Assembly: GCF_017591435.1 (NCBI RefSeq)
Contig: NC_059304.1
Location: 29,589,883-29,653,882, forward strand
Source: Portunus trituberculatus
Lineage: Eukaryota > Arthropoda > Malacostraca > Decapoda > Portunidae
Length of the DNA: 64,000 bases
Direction: 5' to 3'
The position numbers and the translations under genes are program-made. The notes beneath the pieces are model-generated. The model was not told the DNA's origin. It was given only the letters and a program-made list of their open reading frames with translations, and made no database searches. Below, piece by piece: positions 32,200 to 42,824 of this stretch (position 1 is the stretch's first letter; each line of letters begins with the position of its first letter).

Positions 32200-32885
32200 A
32201 CAATAGGTAAGCAATAAACAACGAGGTGTTGGTAGGTTTAGGATATGAAAAAGATTTAGGAGTTAATCTTAATTCTAATCTTGATCTAAGAAAATAATAC
32301 AAAAATACTAGAAATAAGGCAAATAGGGTACTATGATTAATTTTTAGGAGTATCAAAAGCATAAGTAGCAAAGTAATATCTAAGTTACATTTGGCATTGG
32401 TCAGACCACATTTAGATTATGCTGTAGTCATGTTCCCCACATTATAGCAAAGATAGAGAGAGAGATCTATTAGAATCAGTGTAAAGAAAAATGACTGAAA
32501 GGATATAGGAAGAACAAGGGATATTCCCCACAAATGAGGTTTAAGCTGTTAAATTTGGATTCGTTAGGGACACAAAGGTTAAGAGGGGGCTTGATAGAAA
32601 TATTTATGTGGTATAGGGATTATAAGAAGGCTCTTATGATCAATAGCCAGAACAGAAAAAATTAGGTTAAAGGAAGAAACTGGTTCTTTAACAGAGTGGT
32701 TGATGAATGGAAGACTCAGTAATCAGGTTGCTGCTGATAAGTCAAGAGGGAGCTTTAATACAAAATTAAACAAATATATGGATGTGGATGATTGATGGAA
32801 ATAGGTATGTATGTTCATACAGTGACTGTTACATGTAGGCTTGATGGCCTCTTGGAGCTCTCTCCATTTTCTTATGTTCTTATGT
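32200..32885 (+). pseudogene. Decayed LINE 3' end (fourth family)
   Basis: Fragments of a post-RT region: YEKDLGVNLNSNLDLRK, NTRNKANRVL, LHLALVRPHLDYAVV and RGSFNTKLNKYMDVDD, ending in a region coding-like to MASWSSLHFLMFLC. The order matches the C-terminal part of jockey-superfamily LINEs but differs from families A, B and CR1 here. Numerous stops. Confidence 0.62.
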
Positions 32886-33179
32886 ATCAGATATCACAAC
32901 AGTGACAGAAAATCCTAAGGATCAGTAATTAGGATAAGACAAGAAATAAAAGGTTCAAGGTTGATATGATAGTTAAGTTATAAAAGATATGGAAGAAACT
33001 GATTCTTAAATGTAGTGGTAGATAAAATTAAAGAAAACAGTATTCAATTTGTACTAAAAAGTCAATAAGGAGCAAGACTCATTATCACTATCACTCTGGG
33101 TCAAACTTGTGAACTGCCTTAACTAATTCTGCCTAATATTTAACAATATAGACAAAAAAAATAAGCAGAGCCTACTCAC

Positions 33180-33361
33180 CTGGAGGCACAGCAGCTCCAC
33201 CACCCCAATTGTTAAAGGTAGTGAATATTCCAAATGGGAAGGCACCAATGCCAAAATGGAACTGGAAACCACCACCATCTCCAAAACCAAACCCTGGCAT
33301 GAAACTGTTCTGGGGCTCAGGTTCAGTTCGCTGACCTGGAGGTCGGGGTGGCAGCTTGTCT
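33180..33361 (-). CDS. Host gene exon: RNF185/RNF5-like E3 ubiquitin ligase, internal exon
   Basis: The only host coding sequence recognised. On the minus strand an acceptor (TTTGCCCTGCAG) precedes 33361 and a donor (GTGAGTAG) follows 33180, giving a 182-bp exon. It encodes DKLPPRPPGQRTEPEP, then PGFGFGDGGGFQFHFGIGAF, PFGIFTTFNNWGG and ends AVPPG. This matches the stretch between the RING finger and the C-terminal membrane anchor of RNF185/RNF5, ER and mitochondrial E3 ligases acting in ER-associated degradation. The exon starts on the third base of an Arg codon and ends on a first base. The RING exon and the transmembrane exon are not visible in the window. Paralogue identity (RNF185 or RNF5) is not resolved. 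Confidence 0.87.
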
Positions 33362-33528
33362 CTGCAGGGCAAAGATTCTATCATATAAATTGACAATCTA
33401 TCTTAAAATCAACAAAATTTTTCGAGAAATTGGACAAATTTGATTTGAAGGTGTACACCTCTATCAAAATAATTAATAATAGTAAAATGTGTGTATTTAC
33501 CTAGTTGTAGTTTTACAGGGCCTGGGCT

Positions 33529-33726
33529 TTATGTTCGTGTGGCCCGGTCACCATATCTACATTTATCCAATTTTTCTTTAAAACTATGCACACTCGTTGC
33601 TGACACCACTTCTTCACTCAAACTGTTCCACGTCTCAACACATCTTTGCGGGAAACTATATTTTTTAACATCTTTCAGACATCTCCCCTTTCTCATCTTT
33701 TTACTATGCGATCTTGTGCTATGATT
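33529..33726 (-). pseudogene. LINE-A copy 4 C-terminal domain (distal part)
   Basis: Encodes STRSHSKKMRKGRCLKDVKK, SFPQRCVETWNSLSEEVVSA and the end LDKCRYGDRAT. It is the same reading as the distal C-terminus in copy 5 and is separated from its upstream part by CR1 C4. Confidence 0.78.
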
Positions 33727-35458
33727 CATAACATAACATAAATAATAGGATAACAAAGGGCCACCAGGGCCCATCTAGGTTATCCTGTATCAGTCGCACA
33801 GCGACCTCGTCATCAGTACTTAAAGATACACTTACAAGTACACAATACATTATATACTAATTCTAAATATTTGGCCCATTAATAGGGCTAAGTCCTGCAG
33901 CGAAATCCTCTACAATTTGTGATCCCCATACATGGGTATCATGCCTTGTTTAACTATAGTAAATTTCTTATAAAAACTATCATGCAGCGCTATACATAAT
34001 TATAAATCTAATAAATTTAAATGCTTATCTAATCTGTTTTTAAACATTGTCAAACTAGTGCCATTTACAACCGTCTCTGGCAATGCATTCCAGAAGTCTA
34101 CCACCCTATGAATAAAGAAATATTTTCTTATATCTAACCTGCAGCCTTGCTTTCTAATCTTCCTGCCATGATTTCTAGTCCTATTTCCCTCCTCTAAGGT
34201 AAAGAAAGATCTCACATCTATGCAGTTTGTATCTGAGAACATTTTAAATAACTCTATCATATCCCCTCTTATACATCTCCTCTCAAATGAAAACATGTTT
34301 AATTCCTTTAATCTATCTCTACACTCCAGGCACTTTAATGCTGGTATCATCCTAGTTGCTCTTCTCTGAACTGCTTCTAACATGTTGATATCCTGCCTAT
34401 AGTGGGGTGACCAGGCCTGTATGCAATACTCTAAATGGGGCCTAACATAGGAATTATATAAGCTACGCACCACTTCCTTACTTTTATAACTAACATTTCT
34501 ATTTATAAAACCCAGGATCCTATTTGCCCTATTTCTTGCTTCTAAACATTGCTTTGAAAATTTCATAGTCCTGTCTATCCCTCCTCCTAAATCCTTTCCT
34601 TCCTCTACTGCCTCTAGCCAACATCCCTCCATCTCATAGTTAAAGTTTGTGTTGTCTTTACCTAAATGCATAACCTGACACTTTTAGAATTAAACTCCAT
34701 CTGCCACCTGTCTGCCCATGCTATCAGCCTGTCCAGGTCTCGTATTCTGTAATTGTCCTTTTCACCCTGTACTGCACATGCTATCTTAGTATCATCTGCA
34801 AACTTTGATACTTTGCTACTAATTCCTATATCTAAATCGTTAATGTACACCAAGAAAAGAAGAGGTCCTAGCACTGATCCTTGGGGTACCCCACTAACCA
34901 CTTCCTTCCACTCAGACATTGCCCCATTTAATACTACTCTGTTTCCTATCAGAAAGCCATTCACTAATCCAATCAACTAACCTACCCCTATCCCATGTAG
35001 TCTCAATTTGTACACTAGCCTCCTATGCGGTACCTTATCAAACGCCTTGCTAAAATCTAGATATATAACATCTATGCTATTTCCATCATCTAACTCCTTG
35101 GTAATATATTCTAAGATATCGAGCAAATTTGTAAGACAGGACCTCCCTGATCTAAAGCCATGTTGGGTATCTCTAATTAATCTATTCTCATTTAAATGCT
35201 CCCAAATACTACCCTTAATGATTTTCTCTAGTATCTTACATACTATACTAGTTAAACTGATCGGTCTATAATTATTCGCATCATCCTTCCTACCTTTTTT
35301 AAATATTGGAGTAACATTAGCTAACTCCCAGTCCTGAGGTATCTCAGCAAACCTAAGTGATCTTTCAAAGATTAACTTAAGTGCTTCAGAAATACTGTCT
35401 ACACCCTCCCTAAGAACTCTGGCAAGTAGCTCATCAGGACCACTAGCTTTCCTATCGA
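33727..35458 (-). mobile_element. CR1-type LINE, copy C4 (5'-truncated)
   Basis: 3' end in CATAACATAACATAAATAAT at 33727; truncated 5' end near 35458 in RT (DRKASGPDELLARVL region). It is inserted in the C-terminal domain of LINE-A copy 4 between TTGTGCT and the sequence continuing GAATGTCATATTC. Confidence 0.87.
34000..35458 (-). pseudogene. CR1 C4 reverse transcriptase C-terminal half
   Basis: 34977-35458 encodes SGPDELLARVLREGVDS, ERSLRFAEIPQDWELANVTP, ISLTSIVCKILEKI, RDTQHGFRSGRSCLTNLLDI and DVIYLDFSKAFDKVPHRRLV (block A). 34662-34976 has VPQGSVLGPLLFLVYINDLD and SKFADDTKIACA. 34000-34671 gives the full C-terminus ending NALPETVVNGTSLTMFKNRL and HLNLLDL, which is the unmutated C-terminal end of this family. 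Two short frameshifts break the frame near 34975 and 34690. Confidence 0.85.
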
Positions 35459-36776
35459 ATGTCATATTCTTCTCTCAGGATCAATCTCTCATTATCCACT
35501 TGGTCCATTCCATTGATCTATTTATAAACTTGTATCAGATCCCTCTCTCCCTTCTCTGTTCCGGGGTTGGTAGATCCATAGCCTTTAGTCTCTCCTCAAA
35601 TGTCATCCCTTCAAATTCTGGAACCATTCTTGTAGCCATTTTTTGTAGTCTCTCCAACTTCCTTGTGTGGTTTTTTTTTTTATGAGGGGTCCACACTACT
35701 GCATATTCTAATCTGGATCTTATTATAGTACTTATCAATTTCCTCATCATTTCTTTGTCCATGTAGTGAAATGCTACTCCAATATTCCTTAGCAAATTAT
35801 GTCTCTGAAAATTCTATCAATATGGCTTACCAGTTGATTGTTTTCTTCCATTGTCACTCCTAAGTCCTTTTCCTTTTTTACTTTCTCCAGTTCTACTCCA
35901 TCTCCCATCTTATAGATTCCCACGGGTCGTTTTTCACTCTTTCCCATTTCCATGACATGGCTCTTGTTCACATTGAATTCCATTTCCCACTTTTTACTCC
36001 ATTCCCAGATCTTATTTAGGTCTTCTTGCAGTATTTCACAATCCTCTTTTTGCTTTATAACTATGCACAGTTTTGTATCATCTGCAAACATATTTATGTA
36101 GCTGTTCACACCTTCTGGCATGTCATTAATATAAATGATGAAAAGTACTGGTGCCAATACTGACCCCTGTGGCACTCAGCTTTCTACTGCTCTCCACTTA
36201 GACTTCATATCTTTAACTACCGTCCTTATTTCTCTCCCCTCAAATAATTTTCTATCCATCTCAATGTGCTTCCTTTTAAGCCACCCTTCTCCTCTAACTT
36301 CCATAGTAATCTTGCATGTGGCACTTTGTCAAATGCCTTTTTTAAATTCAAATAAATACAGTCAACCCATCCCTCTCTCTCTTGTACTCTATCAACTATT
36401 CTAGAATAGAAACTCAATAAATTAGTTACACATGACGGCCTTTTTCTAAAACCAAATTAGCTATTTGATATTAATTTGTTGTCTTCAAGGAACTCGATCC
36501 ATTGTTTCTTTATTATTTTTTCACACATCTTGCATATTACACTAGTGATACCGGTCTGTAATTTAAAGGTTCTTCCTTCCTTCAGCTCTTATATATGGGA
36601 ACCACTTCAGCTCTTTTCCATTCTACTGGTACTGTTCCATTTTCTATTGAGCATTTTATGATGTTGTATATAGGATGTTGTATATAGGAGACTTCATCTG
36701 GTCCCATTGCCTTCTCTTCATCCAGTTCCTTCATTAACTCTTTTATTTCAAGCTTGGTTACTTTAATATCTTTCAT
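35459..36776 (-). pseudogene. LINE-A copy 4 reverse transcriptase, decayed
   Basis: Readable blocks: KAMGPDEVS (about 36700), EWKRAEVVPIYKS (about 36600), DCIYLNLKKAFDKVPHARLL (36226-36417), PQGSVLAPVLFIIYINDM and NMFADDTKLCIVIKQKEDCE (35789-36175), then RSRLEYAVVWTPHKKKN and the start of the C-terminal domain. Several frameshifts and a roughly 60-bp deletion after DEVS relative to copy 5. Confidence 0.78.
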
Positions 36777-36807
36777 ATAGATTATCTCTCTATTACTCTG
36801 TGGCCTT

Positions 36808-37990
36808 TCAAAATTTGGATTCCTTAGTAAAGACCTCCTGGAATTTTTTATTTAATAGTTCTGCCATACTTTTTGGGTCGTCCACCATCCTGTTCTCTCC
36901 TTTTAACCTTTCTATTGTTTCTTTTTGCCTAATTTTTCCATTTATGAATCTATAGAACAATTTTGGTTGCTCATTACATTTTTCGACAATGTCGTTTTTG
37001 CAATTCTTTTCCTCTTCCTTCCTCACTTTAACATATTCATTTCTCACTGCCTTGAAATTTTCCTTATTTGCTGGATTTCTATTTATCCTCCACATTTTCC
37101 ATGTTCCATCTCTTTTCTCCTTTGCCTTGGCACACCTTGCATTAAACCAATCTTTCTTTCCTTCTTCTTTAGGTTAATATTTCGGGACATATTCTCTGAA
37201 TCCTGTTTTGTATATTTCCAAAAATAAGTTATACTTCTCTTGCATCATCTATGAGTTTTCCATCTCCTCCCAGTTTACGTTTTCTAAAATAGTTCTTGAG
37301 ATTCTCAATATCAGCCTTTCTGTAATTTAATCGGTCTCCTTTGTATGAATCGTCTTTATCTTCCTTTCCCTCTTCTATATCCATTTCTAATATTACATGG
37401 TCACTCTTTCCCAATGGGCACTTATATCTTATATCATCATTCATTTGTATACCCCTTGTAAAAACTATATCCAATCGCGCCGGCTCGTCATTTCCTCTGA
37501 ATCTTGTGCATTCCTTTACTCTCTGGTCCATTATATTGTCTATCATTAGGTTCAAGAATCTTTCCCCCCAGGCTTCTTCCCCCATACCACTTTCATAATT
37601 TTCCCAGTCCACTCCTTTACAGTTGAAATCTCCTACTAATATCACTTTTTTCCTTTCTTTAACGATTCTCGTTAGACTCCTTATTGTGTCATCTATCATG
37701 TCTTTATATTCTTGATTAGTCCATGAATTTCTTTTTGGTGGCACATATGTTACAATGATTAACTCTTTTTTATCAATATGCATCTTATACAATACTTCTG
37801 GTTTTCCTTCCCCACATTCCACTTGGTTTATCACTATCTCCTTCCTTAACATTATCATGACTCCTCCTCCTCCTTTAACCCCTCTGTCTCTCCTCCATAC
37901 ATTATACATATTATCCAAGTCTATTTTGGTTGTCTCATTTAGTTTTGTTTCAGCCAGGCATACAATATCTGGATTTTCTTTCTTTATTTA
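36808..37990 (-). pseudogene. LINE-A copy 4 endonuclease and linker
   Basis: Endonuclease motifs intact: VLVGDFNCKGVDWENYES (about 37630-37580), RFRGNDEPARLDIVFTRG (about 37500-37450), LGKSDHVILEMDIE (about 37415-37370). The TAA in DYIKK near 37988 is a change from TAC, as copy 5 shows. The linker continues as KNDIVEKCNEQPKLFYRFIN to 36808. Frameshift near 37240. Confidence 0.8.
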
Positions 37991-38073
37991 ATCTCTTAAT
38001 TCTAATTTACTTGATAAAACCCTGTCTATGTTCGTATACATCATTTTTAGTCTCTTGCCTTTATCATTTTTAG

Positions 38074-39099
38074 TTAAACTTGTTCCACTTTTTTCTCTTC
38101 CTTCTCATTTATGTACGAATTCCTTATCCTGTCTCCTAGAATTCTCCAAAAAAATGCCTTTTTTTCCTCTTCTAACCTTTCATTATTTTTTTCCCTTACT
38201 GCTGCTTCCAGTTCATTGTATCTCTTCCTTTCTTCCTCATTTCTATTTTTCTTTATATAGATATCCTTGCAGCCTTCTGTTTCTCTAAGTTTTGTTGTTC
38301 TATATAATATTTCTTCTGTTGCTGCTTGTGATTTTAGTAGCAGTCTCGTTTTTCTTTCTTGACATGGTCCCATTCTGTTTATTTCTTCTACTTCCTCTTC
38401 CAAGTTCTGCCTATCTTCGTCGTTTAGATTCTTCAGTAGGTCCTTGACTGATTTCAATTCTTCTTTTTCTCTTCTTGGTCTATATTTTATACTTTTTTCT
38501 TTTATTCCAAATACGACTACACTCTTCTTTTTTTCTGCAATTTCTCTAACTAGATTTTCTTTTGTCTTCAGGACTCCTATCAATTTGTTTGTCATATTTT
38601 CTTTTTTTTCTTTCAGTTGTTCTTGAATCACCTGAAAATCAGCCTTATCTTTCTTATCTTGGACTCTCCATGCTTGTACTTCTCTTTTAATCACGTTCTG
38701 TACTCTTTCCTTTTCTTTGTTTATTAAATCTTTCAGTTTCTGTTTTTCTTTCTTGGCTTTACCGAGTCCTTCTTCCATCTACTTCTTGTAGTTAGCTACT
38801 AACTTTTTTAGTTCATCGTTTTCCGCTATTAGCTTAGCTTCGTTTTCTTCCACTTTTTTTATCTTTTCTCTCAGTTTTAAAAACTCTTTTTCCTGTTCTT
38901 CATTCTCTTTCATTTCCATATTCTCCTTTATCAATTTATCTAGTTTACATTCAATATTCAACACTCTCTTAAGTAGTGAAGTATTCGCCGCATCGAAACC
39001 TTCGAATGCGCTGTCTCTCTCACCAACATAGTCATCATCAGCTTTCATTTTTTCCCTAATCTCATGTCTGCATTTGGATGGAATCTCTTCTTTACTCAT
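38074..39099 (-). pseudogene. LINE-A copy 4 ORF1: coiled coil plus RRM-like domain, one stop
   Basis: Start near 39099 (MSKEEIPSKCRHEIREKM). Residues about 35-200 are a long charged coiled coil (KLREKIKKVEENEAKLIAEN). A TAG at about 38776-38778 replaces the CAG read in copy 5. Then comes KSVVVFGIKEKSI (about 38530-38490), LLLKSQAATEEILYRTTKL and IYIKKNRNEEERKRYNELEA, ending KVEQV. Coiled coil followed by an RRM-like fold is the common layout of LINE ORF1 RNA chaperones. ORF2 lies in the -1 frame and is open before this stop. Confidence 0.72.
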
Positions 39100-39292
39100 G
39101 ATTCCTTAATAATTTATTTCATGAAAAAAATAAGTCCACATTACCTGCCCAGGCCACTGTAAATACTGTACAACAGGTATATAGTGAAGATTGTCGGAAC
39201 GGCACCAGTGTGTCCTTTTTCAACCGCGTCTCGTGTGTATTTACCTAGTTGTATTTACCTAGCTGTAGTTTTACAGGGCCTGGGCTTTATGC

Positions 39293-41067
39293 TCATGTGG
39301 CCCTGTCTCCATATCTACACTTATCCAATCTTACTTTAAAAGTATGTACACTCATTGCAGACACCACTTCTTCATTTAAACTGTTCCACGTCTCAATACA
39401 TCTCTGCGGGAAACTACATTTTTTAATATCTCTTAGACATCTTACTTTTCTCAGCTTTTTACTATGCGATCTTGTGCTTCGGATGTCATATTCTTCTCTC
39501 AGGATCAGTTTCTCATTATCCACTTGGTCCATTCCGTTGATCAATTTATAAACTTGTATCAGGTCTTCTCTCTCCCTTCTTTGTTCCAGGGCTGGTAGAT
39601 CCATAGCCTTTAGTCTCTCCTCATATGTCATCCCTTCAAATTCTGGAACCATTCTTGTAGCTATTTTTTGTAGCCTCTCCAATTTCCTTATGTGTTTCTT
39701 TTTATGAGGGGTCCACACTACTCCTGCATATTCAAATCTGGGTCTTATTATAGTACTTATCAATTTCTTCATCATTTCTTTGTCCATGTAGTGAAATGCT
39801 ACTCCAATATTCCTGGCAAATTATATTTGTTTCTCTAAAAATTCTATCAATATGGCTTACTGGTTGATTGTTTTCTTCCATCGTCACTCCCAAGTCCTTT
39901 TCCTTTTTAACTTTCTCCAGTTCTACTCCATCTCCCATCTTATAGATTCCCACAGGTCGTCTTTCACTCTTTCCCATTTCCATGACATGGCTTTTGTTCA
40001 CATTGAATTCCATTTCCCACTTTTTACTCCATTCCCAGATCTTATTTACGTCTTCTAGCAGTATTTCACAATCCTCTTTTTGCTTTATAACTCTGCACAG
40101 TTTCGTATCATCTGCAAACAGATTTATGTAGCTGTTCACTCCTTCTGGCATGTCGTTAAAATAAATGAGGAAAAGTATTGGTGCCAATACTGACCCCTGT
40201 GGCACTCCGCTTTCTACTGCTCTCCATTTGGACTTCATATCTTTAACTACTGTCCTTATTTTTCTCCCCCTCAAACAATTTTCTATCCATCTCAATGTGC
40301 TTCATTTTAAGCCACCCTTCTCCTCTAACTTCCATAGTAATCTTGCATGTGGCACTTTGTCAAACGCCTTTTTTAAATCCAAATAAATACAGTTAACCCA
40401 TCCCTCTCTCTCTTGTACTCTATCAACTATTCAAGAATAGAAACTCAATAAATTAGTTACACAAGACCGTCTTTTCTAAAACCAAATTGGCTATTTGATA
40501 TTAATTTGTTGTCTTCAAGGAGTTCCATCCATTGTTTCTTTATTATTCTTTCACATATCTTGCTTATTACACTAGTTAGTGATACCGGTCTGTAATTTAA
40601 AGGTTCTTTCTTCCTTCCACTCTTATATATGGGAACCACCTCAGCTCTGTTCCCTTTTTTATTGAGCATTTTATGATGTTGTATAAAGGACTTGCTAATT
40701 CTTCCCTACATTCTTTCAGTATTCTGCCTGAGACTTCATCTGGTCCCATTGCCTTCTCTTCATCCAGTTCCTTCATTAACTCTTTTATTTCAAGCTTGGT
40801 TACTTTAATTTCTTTCATATAGATTGTCTCTCTATTACCCTGTGGCCTTTCAAATTTGGATTCCTTGGTAAAGACCTCCTGGAATTTTTTATTTAATAGT
40901 TCTGCCATACTTTTTGGGTCTTCCACCATCCCGTTCTCTCCTTTTAACCTTTCTATTGTTTCATTTTGCCTAAATTTTCCATTTATAAATCTATACAACA
41001 ATTTTGGTTGCTCCTTACATTTTTCGACAATGTCCTTTTCGAAGTTCTTTTCCTCTTCCTTCCTCAC
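39293..41067 (-). pseudogene. LINE-A copy 5 reverse transcriptase and C-terminal domain
   Basis: 41067-40597: KCKEQPKLLYRFINGKFRQN, KELDEEKAMGPDEVSGRILK and the thumb-side helix. 40669-40457: AEVVPIYKSGRKKEPLNYRP and QFGFRKDGLV. 40295-39732: RGRKIRTVVKDMKSKWRAVE, SGVPQGSVLAPILFLIYFND and LFADDTKLCRVIKQKEDCE, with the catalytic Asp pair kept. 39787-39293 is the C-terminal domain, KCSFPQRCIETWNSLNEEVV to CRYGDRAT. Frameshifts near 40600, 40430 and 39790. Confidence 0.83.
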
Positions 41068-41655
41068 CTTAACATATTCATTTCTCGCTGCCTTGAAGTT
41101 TTCCTTATTTGCTGGATGTATATTTCCAAAAATAAGTTATATTTCTCTTGCATTGTCTCCGAGTTTTCCATCTCCTTCCAGTCTACATTTTTAAAATAGT
41201 TCTTGAGATTCTCAATATCAGCCTTTCTGTAATTTAATTGGTCTCCTTTGTATGAATCGTCTCTATCTTCCTTTCTCTCTTCTATATCTATTTCTAATAT
41301 TGCATGGTCACTCTTTCCCAATGTCTTTATATTCTTGATTGTTCCATGAATTTGTTTTTGGTGGCACATATGTTACAATGATTGTTAACTCTTCTTTATT
41401 AATATACATCTTAATATACAATACTTCTGCTTTTCCTTCCCCACATTCCACTTGGTTTATCACTATCTCCTTCCTTAACATAATCATGACTCCTCCTCCT
41501 CCTTTACCCACTCTGTCTCTTCTCCATACATTATACCTATTATCCACGTCTATTTTGATTGCCTTATTTAGTTTTGTTTGAGCCAGGCATACAATATCTG
41601 GATTTTCTTTCTTTATGTAATCTCTTAATTCTAATTTACTTGATAAAACCCTCTA
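41064..41655 (-). pseudogene. LINE-A copy 5 endonuclease with catalytic core deleted
   Basis: Begins PDIVCLAQTKLNKAIKI-like and RDRVGKGGGGVMIMLRKEIV, runs to NSWNNQEYKDI near 41325, then jumps directly to GKSDHAILEIDIEERKED. Compared with copy 4, roughly 330 bp with GDFN and RLDIVF are missing. The copy cannot make an active endonuclease. Confidence 0.8.
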
Positions 41656-41795
41656 TGTTCGTATACATCATTTTTAGTCTCTTGCCTTTATCATTTTTAG
41701 TTAAACTTGTTCCACTTTTTTCTCTTCCTTCTCGTTTATATACCATTTCCTTATCCATCTCCTAGAATTCTCCAAAAAAATGCCTTCTTTTCTTC

Positions 41796-42620
41796 TTATG
41801 ACCTTTCATTATTCTTTCCCCTTACTGCTGCTGCCAGTTCATTGTATCTCTTCCTTTCTTCCTCATTTCTATTTTTCTTTATATAGATATCCTTGCAGCC
41901 TTCTGTTTCTCTAAGTTTTGTTGTTCTATATAATATTTCTTCTGTTGCTACTTGTGATTTTAGTAGTATTTTAATTGGTCTCGTTTTTCCTTCTTGATAT
42001 GGTCCCATTCTGTTTATTTCTTCTACTTCCTCTTCCAAGTTCTGCCTATCTTTGTTGTTTAGATTTTTTAGTAGGTCTTTGACTGATTTCATTTCTTCTT
42101 TTTCTCTTCTTGGTCTATATTTTATATTTTTTTCTTTTATTCCAAATACGACTACACTCTTCTTTTTTTTCTGCAATTTCTCTAACTATATTTTCTTTTG
42201 TCTTGAGGACTCCTATCATTTTGCTTGTCATATTTTCTTCTTTTTCTTTAAGTTGTTCTTGAATCACCTGAAAATGAGCCTTATCTTTCTTATCTTGGTC
42301 TCTCCATGCTTGTACTTCTTTTTTAATCATGTTCTGTACTCTCTCTTCTTCCTTGTTTACTAATTCTTTCAGCTTCTCTTTTTCTTTCTCAGCTTTACCG
42401 AGTCCTTCTTCCATCTGCTTTTTGTAGTTAGCTACTTCCTTTTTAAGTTCTTTGTTTTCTGCTCTTAGCCTAGCTTCGTTTTCTTACACTTTTTTTATCC
42501 TTTCTCTCAGTTTTATAAACTCTTTATACTGTTCTTCATTCACTTTCATTTCCATATTCTCCTTTATCAATTTATCTAGTTTATATTCAATATTTAACAC
42601 TCTCTTAAGTAGTGAAGTAG
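41796..42620 (-). pseudogene. LINE-A copy 5 ORF1: coiled coil plus RRM-like domain
   Basis: The coiled coil reads through the position of the copy-4 stop (VANYKKQMEEGLGKAEKEKE). It has one frameshift near 42170 at a T/A homopolymer, then SVVVFGIKEKNIKYRPRREK, RPIKILLKSQVATEEILYRT and IYIKKNRNEEERKRYNELAA. It keeps RPIK, lost in copy 4. Confidence 0.7.
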
Positions 42621-42633
42621 TCATCGTATCGAA

Positions 42634-42651
42634 GTGTGTGTGTGTGTGTGC
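42634..42651. repeat. (TG)n microsatellite
   Basis: Short GT run between the 5' end of LINE-A copy 5 and the tail of copy 6. Confidence 0.85.
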
Positions 42652-42803
42652 GCCTAGTTGTATTGTACAGGGTTAAACCAGGGCCCATAGTGTCCTGTCT
42701 CCATGTCTCCATTTATCCAATTTTTCTTTAAAGTTATGCACATTATGTGCTGTAACAAGTTAATCCCTCAATGCATTCCACTTTTCCACCATTCTATGTG
42801 GAA
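42652..42803 (-). mobile_element. LINE family A, copy 6, distal segment
   Basis: Tail and end of the C-terminal domain (CCTAGTTGTATTGTACAG onward) to TATGTGGAA at 42803. The same copy resumes at 54791 with AACTGTATTTTCC, so 42804-54790 is a single insertion (DIRS-2) with nothing duplicated at the target. Confidence 0.85.
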
Positions 42804-42824
42804 AAAATAGTTTTTTAAAGTAAA

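Larger units (their letters stand above)
33493..39150 (-). mobile_element. LINE family A, copy 4 (near full length), split by CR1 C4
   Basis: Minus-strand copy from the tail (GTATTTACCTAGTTGTAG at 33493) to the start of ORF1 near 39099. CR1 C4 interrupts the C-terminal domain at about 33727-35458. It includes the N-terminal coiled coil missing in copies 2 and 7, so it shows the whole domain order. It lies upstream of the host exon in transcription order, in the same orientation, with its tail about 130 bp from the exon's splice acceptor. Confidence 0.86.
39235..42632 (-). mobile_element. LINE family A, copy 5, internally deleted
   Basis: Minus strand, directly upstream of copy 4. The tail GTATTTACCTAGTTGTATTTACCTAG is at 39235 onward and the 5' end lies in the ORF1 coiled coil at about 42630. 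It is very similar to copy 4 but lacks the middle of the endonuclease. Confidence 0.86.

Noticed and set aside
33362..33396. Open frame extending the host exon upstream (MIESLPCR)
   Set aside because: It runs through the splice acceptor into the intron; homology starts only at DKLPPRP.
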